NCBI GenBank assembly: GCA_914767715.1
Contig: OU612073.1
Location: 21,204,001-21,268,000 of the forward strand
DNA from: Membranipora membranacea
Taxonomy: Eukaryota; Bryozoa; Gymnolaemata; Cheilostomatida; Membraniporidae
Direction of reading: 5' to 3'
Length of the DNA stretch: 64,000 nt
The notes below the pieces were generated by a model. It was given only the letters and a program-made list of their open reading frames with translations. It was not told where the DNA came from and made no database searches. The position numbers and the translations under genes are program-made. Shown piece by piece: positions 25,401 through 37,817 of this stretch; positions within the stretch are counted from its first letter, which is position 1; each line of letters begins with the position of its first letter.

Positions 25401-28400
25401 GACATAGGGCCTAATTATTCAAAGACAATAGTGAATATTTATATAGGCATATATTTTATTTTATTCATCAACAAATCTTTGGCCTCGGGTTAAAGACAAC
25501 AACATCGTTAGTTAAAGACGATCATGAATACTAATAGACCTGTCGATATTATATATATTATCAAATCTGTGCATTTCAGTTAAATAAACAGTTTAAATAT
25601 TAATATGAAATTAAATATGAATGTTAAAGAACCTAACGATAATATTTAATAAGATAGGAGAAAAGCAATTTCATCAGGCGACAAAGATTTGAAATTCCAC
25701 GTGTTGTCCTGCAGAAGAATTGCAAACCAAACTAGTATTTACTAGTTTTGCATTTCTTATAGCATTTCCTATAGCTGGCTGTATTCCTTATGCAATTACA
25801 CACTATTATATGGGAAGGATCTTGTTACTTTTGGAAATTCATAAAATACTGGATATCTGAACACAATATACCTGCTGAGCTATCATATATTGTTATTTTT
25901 CAATGGTAGAAGCAATTTTTCATGCACGTTATTAAGTACTGTGTCACGTTATCATAGGTCCATATTTGACCTTGTTAGATAATTATTGCTTTGTATGGGA
26001 GGCAAAGCAATCGATGAAATTGATTGGCTGAATGCAGCTTATAACAAATTGGGCGAAGTATTATAATAGTCTATAAACAGTGAACTCCCTGAAGAGGGAG
26101 GTCATTGCTATAAACGTGCAGCTAAAAGCTGCACTAGCTGCACGGGCAATTTGCTCGTAACTGCTATTTCGTCAACAACTTTTTTAGAAAGAATTGGGTC
26201 AAATATATTGCATAGTAATTGTGCCTGTGGTAGTAATATCAAGTATATATCAAAATAATCAGTAGGGAGAATCGTCACTTGCTCCACATCCTGTATGTAG
26301 CCACTGAAATTGTGTTTTCGGACGTTGTGATAGACTCTGTTGAACCCATCCGCTATTTATTGTCCCACCACTTCCATAACCTATACTTCCTTTTCCTCAA
26401 AAGCGTATATTCATCATGTAAATTAGAAGGCCGTGGAACAGATTGTGAATGAAGATATACCTTTCAAGGCATTTAGTTTGAATTTCCAACTCAATTAGTC
26501 ATAATAACTTCCTTCCCAGAATGCAACTTTAACCTTGGGCTCAGAGGAGGATAATGAATTTGGCATAAATGTAATCACTGATTTTATTTGGTACTGATTT
26601 TATTTGGTACTGATTGTTGTGTGGTATGATAGAATCAGTGAGTCCTGAGTGAAAACATCACAAGCCGCCTGTAACATCCTAATATAAACATATATATCAA
26701 TATACAATGAAACAACAATGTTGGCATCGATAATAGGTCTCACAGCTGATAAAAACACATATTGCTATGCTATTTAATTCTACATACAGTGGTTTGACTC
26801 CTAAAAGCACTGATTCAAGGCAATTAGTCAGTAAACCAATGTAAAATGGCAGCACTGACACTCAATGCCTAGACATTTGTTTATCTACTGTAACATAACA
26901 ATGTGCTCCTTCCAATTAAACATGTCAGCAGCTAAGTTATAGATTAACACATGCCATTTCCAAGAAAACATCAGTTTGCAAGCTGACCATGCCTTTGCTC
27001 GACAGGCAATAAGCGATGAAGTTTTGGATTACTGCATTAACATCAGCTCTGATAATTTAATGTTTTAGTTTATTCACTGGGCGTGTTGTGACATACTTGA
27101 ACTGCCAGACTGCCTGTAATCTATAATAACTTGACCTACAAATCAGAATTTGTTGTTTTGGAAATCAATGCTTTGCAGTTGCAGCTGCAAATATCCAGTT
27201 TAGGAATTCTATATTTAGATTATGTAATCTCCTGTAAATCTCTGTGCATGTGCGTGTGAGCAGCTAGCCAAATAACAAGGCTCAAGGATTGATCTGCCCA
27301 AAAGATTTCAGTTACTCAGTTTAACTCGTTACATTGCAGTGTAAGCGCAGGTCTGATAGAATTTAGTTGTCTGAAAACAGAATTTGCTTTCAGGAAGTCC
27401 CTGTTGGGAATACAAGGTGCCCTAGCCAGCTAGCGATCTATAAAAAAAGTGCATCGTCAACAATGCCAGAATCCCTAGAGACCTCTTATTGATCAACCTG
27501 AATCTGTCTCTGATATGTCCTGCCAATGATCTGTTCAGTCAAGTTCTTGTGTCGACTAGTACGTGTATGGTCACGTGAGGTCTCCTGATGTATAAGGTCA
27601 TCATAACTCTGATAGCCATAGGCATAGAACATGTGGAAGGGTATCGGGATCCCACAACTCCTTTCTTATGACGAGGGACTGGACTAGGCAGTAGCAGACA
27701 AAAATAAGATGGCGACAATATATTCACACTCACAATTCATTATTTTACTACCATTTCAGCATTGGCATGTCAATGTACTGTCTATAGAAGAAGACCCCAC
27801 TCCTTACGGATCCAAACGTGATGAGGCTATAGGCTCCCTGGCTCATGAATACGGAGTTTATGTTGTAAAACGTTCTTCTCACACCCTGCATCCAATATCA
27901 AAGTGAGTTATAACAGCATAGTCTATTTTCTGTGAGAGGCCTTATTTGGTATCTTCACTGAGTGCAGCTCTTCACATGTTTACAGTCGCGTCTCTCGATC
28001 AAACTGGAATTGTACCATTTTTTTATCAAATTAAATTGTTGCTCTGACCGAATAAAGAGTAAACAAAATCCTATTCAAAACAGGCTACCGGGGGGGGGGG
28101 GGGGGTTGAGGGGGGAGCAACTATAGCAATGTATCAGTGTCTGAGATATTGCCAATTGCCTTTTTCTCTTTGTTTCCTCATCAGTATAACAGTTTTTTCT
28201 AACCCTTGGAGGAGAGACTCATCAATTTGGCACTGTACATTCAAATGTGAAATTCTGCCCTTTTTTCTTACAGGTTGGTTGATCTGTGTGGGGCGAAGAC
28301 GCCAGCCACTCTGAAGCAGTTTGCAGTGATATTTCAAGCTGCTGGCCTTCCTGACATCACAACAGAGACAGTACCCTTCAGCCGACTAAAACTCCCTACT

Positions 28401-31400
28401 AGTCACTCCGACTATGACCCCAAATACTGTGTACCTTCGTTTGAAGAGCTCGGTAAGCGTCCACTAATCAATATTTCTTGACCATCATCCACAGTCAGAA
28501 TTTGGCTGGTACTCTTTTCCAGGATGCCAAGCTGGTGTGGCTGTGGCCATGACCCCCTTCCTGGACCTTTACCTTGACCACAGTGAATCTATACAAGCCC
28601 CACTAGCTTGCATCGCTTTATTGGGCCTCAAAATGGGCCATTGAGGGGTGAGTTTTACATGGTCGATGTTGTTTGCTCTTGCTTATATTTGGGTAAGGCC
28701 CCTTGTGCTATATTCATTGTGTCTCTGAATGGTTGGTGTAGGCTAGGTAGGGACTAGATCTATATATTTATCAGGGCATGCTTGTGGTGAATGTTGTGCT
28801 GTGTTGACTTTTTCCTTGGTCCAACAAATTTTTTTCTCAAACAAGATAGCTATCAATCGCAGTTATTGCTCACCACATTTCGTAGCCGATTATTTACCTG
28901 TAAATTGATCATTGCAAGTGAGTGAATGCATGGGTGATGATTGCCCTGCAAAATATCATAATCTATCCTTTGATTTGATAATAATAACAAATGTATGGGT
29001 GATAAGGATTTCATATCAGGAGAATAGAGAAAATTGGCAACCAATATAGAGAGTCATGGGATGCCTCAAGAGATTGCTACATTTGCCAGCGCACCAGCGC
29101 ACGAGGATCGCATAGTGCGAGCACACATCACGCCTGCGTTGATTTCACATCAGACGACCACAAAATATTTATACTAATTGGCTCAAATGGCTGATGTAGC
29201 TCTTACGTCATCGTTAGAAACAGAAATCATATCTGGCTGTGGAATATGTGGACATTATATCACGTTTAGGAAGCGATTGTGAATTGAGACGGCAGGAACA
29301 TGGCCACATTAAACTGCAGGACAATACTTACCTTTCCTAGTTACATGTGTATGATGTTATTGAGCAAGTCAGTGGAAAAGATTCTGAAGAAACCTTAATT
29401 CTTGAAAGGCTATCCTTCTTTTCAGATAGTGATTTTCCCACTAGGCCGCACCCCTCAGGTCATGAATCCTCGGGCATAACCCCAATACACAAGCATGGAC
29501 TAAACGTGCAAATCAGTCACTGCCAAACACACAAGTTTTCGCATAACTCAAGTTCAATAATGATCACATCACAGAGTAAAGATAAACAGAGGGGACACTT
29601 CAATGATCGTTATAGTGCCTGCGGTTTTTGAGCTACTGGGGGAAAATCATCATCTGGCCACCTGCCAATTTTCAATAAATATATAAGCTAATAAGGGATT
29701 TTCTCATACACACATGCCTACCTTTGTTGGGCCATCAGTCTTTCTGTATTCATCCCAAAGACTGATTTCCAACTTTTTTTAAATGTCCAACCTTCAAGCT
29801 ATACACATTATTGTTGTCATTTTTTGCTAGGATACATAGGCTATGATTTATGTGGGTTTTTAAAATGAGTTATATCATATAGATTAACAAGCGGCTTGGG
29901 TCGGTACACGGACATTTCCTAATTTTGATGACCATCCATCAATTGTCACATGTAAACCTATATGGAAAAACTCATTTTAAAAACCCATATAACTCATAGC
30001 CTATGTATCCTAGCAAAAAATCACAACAATATGGTGTATAGCTTGAAGGTGTGACATTTCAAAAAAGTTGGAAATCAGTCTTTGAGATAAATACAGAATG
30101 AATTATGACCTATCAAAGGTAGGTGTGTCTGCCTAAAACCTCACATTGTAACTTATATAATTATTGAAATTTGCAGGTGGCCAGATTGATGATTTTCCCC
30201 CAGTGGATCAAAACCACAGGCACTATAACGATCATTGAAGTGTCCCCTCTGTTTATCCTTACTCTGTGATCATATCCTAGAAACCACAGAACGGTATGAT
30301 TTATGTGAGTTATAGTAACTAGGGCATTGACCCTGATTTATGAGAGTATTAGATTCACATACGTGAGTGTCTGAAACAGGGAGAGGATTAATTACTCTCA
30401 TGTGCACCCATCAGGGAAGATTGCCATTACAGCAAGAATGGTTATTGCCTGAAACCAAGGAGTTAGTCTCTAACTCCTCGCTGAAACACAGGCACCAAGT
30501 TGCCATCACAAATTAACCAGCGGATACCTCTCTTGAAGCCCATATAAGACACAAGGAATCATGTTTACTGGTCCGTGTGTAATAGGTCGGTAATGGGTTC
30601 TTTATCAGATTGTGTCTTTCTGTCCAGCATCCGTATAATTGAACGCAGAAACTTGCTCTATTATTTATATGGTGACAACGCCGTGCTCATTTCACTATAT
30701 TTGTCGAAACATACGTGTCAAGGCTATAAACCAAGCACTACCGTGTCTATTATTGTCAAGGACAATTACTAATGGCTATCATATCTACCTACCTACCTAC
30801 CTGTAGCGTTTCACCAGGAGCATGGGAGATGTGTTATATTTATATTTTGTGTTTAAAGAAGACTTGACAGATCATCATTGAACCATTTACAAAAAAAATC
30901 ACACTGCTAATTGTTATTGGTGGAGCTCAGTTGATCGTAATAGTGTAGACTGTTCACACTCGTCTGTATTCTGGTCGTATAGCCAATCAGGTGCGATTAT
31001 TTCTCACCTGATAGCTCATCCACTTTATGCACATGAAGTATTGATGCCATGTGAGTCGGGAGCACGCTGCCTCGAAAGCCCGGAGGGACCATATTATTAC
31101 GGCTAAGCAGTCACACATTCCACTGGCACAATTGGTCAGCCTATGTGACACCTCTGACACCTTTCTATATGTTGTAAAAATAGCGATGGGCAGAGACTCG
31201 TGTGAGCTCTGCACATGCAAACGCCAAGTAATGTGGTTTGGGCCTTCATGTAAAAAAGGCAACATAATATGGGCTGCAGCATGTTGTTATCTGAGAAAAT
31301 GCCCAATCGCATTACACAAGAATGACTGTTGTTTTGTATGTGCTTGTTTTAAATGTCTGATCGGTGATTTCTGAGCTGTGTCGTGCGTATTTTGCAATGT

Positions 31401-34400
31401 ACTTTTTCCCCAGTTGAACTATTTTATGTGATGGCGTGTTTTATTTGACAGCATTTTGATAATATCAAACTCTGGTCATGCCTCATTTCTTAGCTTTCAA
31501 GTATCATCTATATCCTACATTCTATATTTGATAAATGGTCAAAACCGCTGTGTCATCCTTAACTGATGGATCATAACTTACCATGCCATATATTTGGTAC
31601 TGGTATGATGTGTTTTGCTTTTTGGTTGCTGGGAAAACAGCCAGAAGAGCATTTATCTAAGATTTAATTTTTTATTATTAAATGGATAATATTATTTATC
31701 AAACATAATAACCTTAAATGATTCTTCCCAGCCACTCGGTCAGATGTAGACAAAATAACTTCTGGGGCCAAAAACCTTAAAAACTTTAGAATGCCATTCT
31801 CGTTTTTACCTCAAGTTGTTATTTTTGTTATCAGGGTTACCTGAACCATCTAGCAATGAGGGGTTTGTTTGGCATGGAGGTGAATCTGAGGCACTAAAAA
31901 GGCTGTCATATCATCTGGAGAGAAGGGTAAGTGGTAATATCACTAATACTATGTGCTACGACGTAATACAATACAAACATTACTCTGCATATAATCATGA
32001 AGTTCATGCAGCTCATATAAGAACACAAAAATTGTTCTAAGTAATCTTCCCTTGTCTGATATTCCCATCAGTTTTGGTTTTATAACATAATTGCGTATGT
32101 AAACCTATAAACGATAGAAATTTATTGAGGACTTGATAACTTTTTATATTTATTATAGTGCTATTGGTTGGTGATTGCATGTATTTAGCCAATATTTCCC
32201 GACCCAACTGGCCAGCGTGCTTGCTTAGTCTAGCCTAGTCCAATGAGAGAAGCTAACCACGATTTCAAATGGCACCTCATTATATGCCCTTCATGATTCT
32301 GTCCAAATAGCATATCTAACTTCTGAGATTATAATGAGTTGTCTTTTTGCACATTTTTATCTTATCGAGAGGGAACAACTATATAAAAAAAGTATTGATA
32401 ACGCCACTTCGCCCCCTGTAGCATGACGGAGGGTAAGATATCCCTCTCTCCCTCCCTGGTAGCATTATGTGTAGTTTTCAGGGTATAATATACTGAATGA
32501 TCCATCTAACATTTGCGTCATCTTTTCTCACAGGCTTGGGTGGCATGTTTTGAGAAGAGACCAAGTATGACCTCAGCCTCTTTGTTAGCCTCACCTAGTG
32601 GACTAGGACCGTACCTTAACTTTGGCTGTCTCTCGCCTCGACTTCTCTACTGGAAGTTGGATGAACTCTACAGACAGGTAATGTTAGGGGTCAGAAGTGA
32701 TATCACATGATCATCGCTAGTGGTTTAGGAATATGGCCATTAGTTGGATTTGCTATTAGGCGCAATAAAGTGCCTGTCTGTTTGTGAGACCATGTTGTTA
32801 CGATATGGAACTGTACTTTACAAAGTCTTATTTTAACACAACTTACCGATTGTAACAAAGAAACAGATTTTTTCTCTTACGACAAATAATTCATTGCATT
32901 CAATTGATTTTGACATCATTTCATTTACAGATTAATGGGTTGGACGTACCACCACCCCTCTCCCTACATGGGCAGCTTTTACTAAGCGAATTCTACTATC
33001 TCAGTGCAAACCTCAATAAGAAATTTGACCAAGTGGCTGGTAACAAACTCTGTCTCCAGATTCCTTGGAAGAAAACCGATCTCAAAGTCATGCAGAGGTT
33101 TGCAAAGGTGAGAAATAGTCTTCCTACACTTCACCCTGGTCTGATTCATATATAATCAAGTGATAATATAGTGCGCAGAAGCACCACGTTTTCCAGATGG
33201 AATTTGACACCCGCCACACATATTCACCATTACCTTGTCTGAATTTGGAAGTGTTGGACATACAAACAAACATATATTATCATTTTTGGATTTCTCGTAA
33301 TGTTATTTTTTATCTGTAGGGGGACACTGGATTTCCATGGATAGATGCTATCATAAAGCAGCTAGTTAAAGAAGGCTGGATACATGGCATGGCTAAACAT
33401 GCTTTGATAAGCTTTATAACACATGGACAGCTATTCTTCTCGTGGGAGGAAGCTGCAAAGGTAAATGCTCTGACATATTGAAAATATGTTAATTTCTGAT
33501 ATTAATGACGGCGAGGTATTTCCAGTCTCACTCAAAGATAACATCATTATCACATGTTTCATTTAAGTGAATCCTCTGGAACTTTCTACATGCTCAGTTA
33601 TGTTACTCAGCTAAGTGAGTGTTGGTGTGAAGGATCGATCTCTTAGATCACTCAACAGAATAACAGTCACTGCAGTGCACAGCGTGGCTAAGTACGGTCA
33701 AAGTCCTCATCTGTGCAACGCATACACACCTGGGACCAGATTTCATTCTTGTCGATTAAAATTTAAGAGGACAGTTGTGATCTAGCAGCACAATCGTTGG
33801 TAGTAGCATAGCATTTAGCAGAATGTATAAACAGCTATACATCTAAACTTGATTGATGCTGCAATGTTGCTATTTAACTTAAGTTTTTTTTAAACATGCG
33901 GAAAGCTTTTATTATTTTTAAAGGGGAAATTTAATACTCTTTTGTGATGGTTTGTCATTTAATAGTCTTTGGTTTTGGTTTCACACTAAGGTCATCTACT
34001 CAAGGTCATAACGTCATTTGACAAGCATGAACACTAAACTACTAAACGTGCAAATCAGTCACGCCAACCACACCTCAGGTTTAACAGACATTAACTTAGT
34101 TAATCACCATTTCAACATAGCAAGAAAAACAAATTAAATTCAAGTTGTTAGTAACTATGGTGATGACCGTTAATTATGAGGTTATAAGTGTTATTGACAT
34201 ATAGCGCATGACTTGCACGTGAGTGTGTGTCTGAAATGGGAGAGCGTGAGTTACTCTCACGTGCACCCATCCAGTGAAGACTGCCATCACAGCAAGAATG
34301 GCTATAGCCTGAAACACAGGCACCAAGGGACATTAATTGGAGTGATATTTAATATGAGCACTTCCGTCTATAAATATCTTTTTCCATCCTTGACATTTTG

Positions 34401-36024
34401 TCCTCAAGCCTAACTTCTTTCACCTAATTTTATTTATAGCTGTTGGATACATACTGTTTGGAGGGTGACATATGCACTAATAACGGAGTTGCCATGTTAT
34501 TATCGGGTAGTAGCTTAGTGAAGCACCTGCCAAGTAATGTCGATTCTCCAGTGTTGTCGGGTCGACAGGTGGATCCTGGTGCTGACTTTATCAGGTAATT
34601 ACATACTTCAAATCCACTGTGTAACGGCCAGCATGGCCTAATTTTAGCTCATCTTGTTCATCTATTTTGCACTCTATAAAGCCTAATATTTTCATGAGTG
34701 ATTCATAAATCCATGCTTTGTCACCAACCAGTAAATATTTTGTAACCTTTTATGGTTATTAATCAGATATCCACCTGTTACTAGATTGAATTTCTACGCT
34801 ATTTAGCTATCTAGCTATAAAGCTATATCAAAGATCATTGGCTATATGAATCATTCAGATGTTTTTGTAAACAATTTAACTGACTATAAATACTTGTGTA
34901 TTGATCATAGAGATTTGTTCTATGCTTGGCCTAGCCATGGAAGGTCATGCCATGCTCCACCAGCCGTTTTATAGAGCCAATCAGGGAATTAATAACTTTA
35001 AGTTTTCTGTGAATCTGAACTGTTAATATCTTTGATGTGAAATAATGTAAAAGTCTCAACTGTATTTGATGTTATACCTGCTAATTTTATACTTTTGGAA
35101 ACACATTTTTACCAACTTGTTGTTCGAACTTTGTAGTTTTCACGGTGTCTTCATGACATCAGTCGAGACTTACGGCTCAATAAATTATCTCAACAACTTA
35201 ACCACGGCTGTCGCTACACACTGCGTTCATTGATTATTACTTTCCAAGCAGATTGGTGATTAAAGTTGGAGATCACACTGTTTTCTGAATACTTAGACCA
35301 GAAAAAAATGTGTGGTAGATCTATTTGATTGATCGGTCTGTTCATGTAGTTTGTGTAGAAATGCTGTCTATAAGCAGATTAGGGTTTTGATGTGTGGCTT
35401 ACAGAAATCACCATTGACCTGTTTCTACAGTCCCCTCACACATATTACTCTATTTTATAAAGGAGATATCTGCCACCATTGAAGTCGTTTCCAGCTCAGT
35501 ACATATATGAGCCATGGACCGCACCTCTAGATATCCAACAGCAAGCAGGTTGTGTTATCGGGCATGACTACCCCGCCCCGATGTTGGACCACTACCAGGC
35601 ACTACATTCTAATATGCTCAGTCTACAGCAATTTGTACAGAGTCTGAAAGATCGAGTTTGTAAGTTGACCTCATCTATCCCTGTGTCGTGATTAGTTTGT
35701 GTCATTAATTTAGATCATGCACTAGATCTGTTGTTTCCCAGTTGCACGGCACCTTACTCCTTGGCTCAATTCAACATGGTCACAGATAATTTGTCAAATA
35801 ACACACACATGTACTCACTTTTCAGAGTAGTGACTAAAAGTATTCTACAATTTTAAGAGTTGTCTACCTCATATCAATGTTAAGATAATTCCAAGTTTAC
35901 CTATTGATAAAAGAATGCCAAACTATCCTAAATTTTTAGCTGTTGACAAGCATGAAGATGTCTCATTGTCTCTTTTACAGCTGCAAAGAAAAGACACCAT
36001 GAACGGCTTTATTCTCATGATTGA
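22425..36024 (+). CDS. Animal-type cryptochrome/(6-4) photolyase-clade protein with altered flavin pocket
   Basis: Eleven exons (22425-22720, 23548-23656, 27760-27902, 28274-28452, 31835-31926, 32534-32677, 32931-33107, 33320-33460, 34440-34594, 35463-35659, 35981-36024) give 1677 bp, 558 aa, in frame at every junction. The N-terminal photolyase domain starts [16 protein letters not shown] (about residues 46-61), with the family motifs [15 protein letters not shown] and [16 protein letters not shown]. The FAD-binding half has [20 protein letters not shown]367 in [17 protein letters not shown]422 in SWEEA and [21 protein letters not shown]. In the canonical family these proteins bind FAD and act as light sensors, repair (6-4) lesions or repress transcription. 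Here the proximal chain Trp is Ala445 (block [16 protein letters not shown]), the W-R of LLWREFFY is L-S (339-340), the second His of IHHLARH is Gly403, and the FAD-contacting Arg of that motif is Lys406. The C-terminal extension after residue 540 is very short. A repair function is therefore unlikely; a light-independent or alternative role is an inference. The start is the first ATG in the conserved frame. Confidence 0.92.
26071..26114. mobile_element. Mini-hairpin with perfect 7-bp TSD (CTATAAA)
   Basis: CTATAAA at 26071-26077 and 26108-26114 flanks a 30-bp hairpin (26078-26107). Its 13-bp arms CAGTGAACTCCCT and AGGGAGGTCATTG pair with two mismatches around GAAG. The arm is close to that of the hairpin at 51364. 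It lies in cryptochrome intron 2. A second small hairpin (GTGCAGCT-AAA-AGCTGCAC) follows immediately but has no direct flanks. Confidence 0.75.
28090..28105 (+). repeat. G16 homopolymer followed by a second G run
   Basis: Sixteen consecutive G and, a few bases later, six to seven more G, in cryptochrome intron 3. This has strong G-quadruplex potential and is likely length-polymorphic. Confidence 0.9.
29560..30273. mobile_element. 0.7-kb foldback element with ~310-bp arms
   Basis: The arm beginning TGATCACATCACAGAGTAAA is repeated in inverse order, ending TTACTCTGTGATCA at 30273. Imperfect pairing with small indels runs through both arms as far as GTTTTTAAAATGAGTT near 29870 and its inverse near 29965, leaving a loop of about 90 bp. 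No ORF of transposase size is present. On the minus strand the arms would be identical in character, so the element has no orientation. Confidence 0.8.
30449..30487. mobile_element. Mini-hairpin with perfect 7-bp TSD (CTGAAAC) and a preserved empty site
   Basis: CTGAAAC at 30449-30455 and 30481-30487 flanks a 25-bp hairpin (30456-30480) with 11-bp arms CAAGGAGTTAG and CTAACTCCTCG around TCT, one mismatch. The homologous repeat copy at 34041-34327 reads CTGAAACACAGGCACCAAG at 34309-34327, with one CTGAAAC and no hairpin. This is the pre-insertion or precisely restored state. Confidence 0.88.
32418..32465. mobile_element. Mini-hairpin with perfect 7-bp TSD (GTAGCAT), GGAGGG type
   Basis: GTAGCAT at 32418-32424 and 32459-32465 flanks a 34-bp imperfect hairpin. 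Its ends are GACGGAGGG and CCCTCCCTG, with an internal GAGGGTAAGATATCCCTC pairing. It resembles the hairpin at 40341 (GGGAGGGTGGGATATACCC). It lies in cryptochrome intron 5, about 70 bp before exon 6. Confidence 0.7.
34041..34327. repeat. Dispersed repeat, copy B (uninterrupted)
   Basis: This copy shares ACTAAACGTGCAAATCAGTC at its left end and the GTGAGTGTGTGTCTGAAA through GCACCAAG block at its right end with copy A. It contains a short inverted pair (TTGCACGTGAGTGTG / TACTCTCACGTGCACCC). It lacks both the foldback and the mini-hairpin. It lies in cryptochrome intron 8. Confidence 0.7.
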
Positions 36025-37817
36025 AGAGAACCAGTGGGCACCACACACCTAGCACCCCTGTCAGCAGATCCGAAACTTCCGCCTCATTCAACTTCAAATC
36101 AGGATCATCATCACAACTCATGCCAAAATATCATAGATAACTCAATATTGTAATTACATATTCAGTTGAGCATTCCCCCGTCTCCCCTCCGTGCAGCAGA
36201 ATGAATGCGGATAGCTGCTGTTGGGTAGGAAAGTCTGTATATGAGTCTATTGACTGGAACATTTATGTGCCTTTATGGCGCTACAGAGACCAGAGTACAA
36301 CCATTACTGTGAACTGTTATAATATTGAAAGTTCCCTGCTGCTGAGACTTGCCATAATATAGTATAGTGTAAATATTTTAATTAAAAGTTAAATATTTAG
36401 ATATCATGCTTTATCCATAGTATTGTGGAAATAGTAACATACTATGATAATAAAAAACAGAGATGTATATACTGAACCTGCGAATAATCGAGATCATCAG
36501 TAGGCAACTCATCATCATCAACAATCTTATGCACCTCGTTTCAAAGACATGAAAAATATTTTTGCCATCAGAATTGTCAAGTAGAACGCAATGCTTGACC
36601 ATTCGGATAGTATTGATTTCATGTTCCCCCCTCAATCAAACCGGTGTGCTCTCTCCATAAAGGGAGTCTATCTCTAATACTGCTTGAAAACAACGTGACT
36701 GTTGTATTTTCTAGCCTAATTTTGAGTTCACATTTTGAAGTCACAATAAGATTGGTGTGTTTTGGTGATCAGAATCGTATCTTTTTTTCATGAGACTGAA
36801 TTTTTTTATGAAACTAGCTGAGCATTCTCATTATTGCATTAGTCCATGATTGTATTTGTAAGCCACCCTTCTATTTTCTTATCCTGGCCAATGGCTTCCA
36901 AGGCTAACTCATACTTGTATATTGTGTCGGTTTTCTATAAATTGGTTATCATATTTTTGCAGCGTATCATTATCATACTAGTCCAGGTTCATGTTCATCA
37001 TGTTTTACATTAAGCTACTCGACAAATATAATATTGTATTGTCACCTGGTAATGGACCTGTCCTGTCTTCAGTAGCTGTATACCAAATCTGTGACTCTTT
37101 GTGAGGAATAATCGGAAAAAGAGTTTGGTACTTGTTTTACTGTTTTTTCATCTTGTTTGGCGGAGTGCCCTGTTATGAAGTCTCAGTCCTGCAATTTTCT
37201 TGTCCTCATTCATCAGTGAGCCATAAGGGAAAACTTCTTTATTTTGAGATTGTCTGATTTTAATCATGCCATAACAGCCCACCAAAAAATAGTAGTCACA
37301 ATATTCTTACTCGAACATCACATGAAGCAATTAGTAACTGAAGCAGTGTTGATGCGATCCATTCAGTACTAGCGTCTAAGATCCACCAAATCAAGATCTA
37401 TAAAGATTGTAGAATTTCCGAGGGTATTAACATCATTCTTCTATATTAACCAAAATGAAAATTACAAACTCACTGTATAACAGCAAGTAGCCAGTCGTGA
37501 CAAGGTCCCTCGTGTTGTAGGAGATATTAAATCTGATTTAGTTTACCTGCATTCGGAATTGCTTTCCTCCACTGATAAGCTGCAGTGGAGGGGAACAATA
37601 CTAAATGGTGGTGAACTGGATCGAATTTTATCTAGGTTAAGCGATGCAAATCTCATCAACACAAGATCCTCTCATTGGCAATTTATTAATTGTATTTTAA
37701 TTACAGCACTTCACATTGAGAAAAAATAAATAATATGTTGTGTAAGATGTTCATCATGCAACGAGACATACTCGAAAATATTGATTATCATTTTTATCAT
37801 CGGTACGTTCTGACATC
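36025..37817. other. Cryptochrome 3' UTR and intergenic spacer
   Basis: No supported exon. ATTAAA at 36381-36386 may be the cryptochrome poly(A) signal. A hairpin with 9-bp arms, CCTCCACTG and CAGTGGAGG, lies near 37567, with no 7-bp direct flank. Confidence 0.5.

Larger units (their letters stand above)
29499..30499. repeat. Dispersed repeat, copy A, split by a nested foldback
   Basis: The left part (ACTAAACGTGCAAATCAGTC at 29499) and the right part (ACGTGAGTGTCTGAAA, about 30361, through GAAACACAGGCACCAAG) match the shorter copy at 34041-34327. The middle of copy A is replaced by the foldback 29560-30273, and a mini-hairpin sits at 30449-30487. All of this is in cryptochrome intron 4. Confidence 0.7.

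Noticed and set aside
28523-28650. Extra cryptochrome exon after 28452 (CAG acceptor at about 28522 and open sequence)
   Set aside because: The cryptochrome frame joins exactly to 31835 in phase 1 with conserved sequence; the intervening open stretch has no family similarity.
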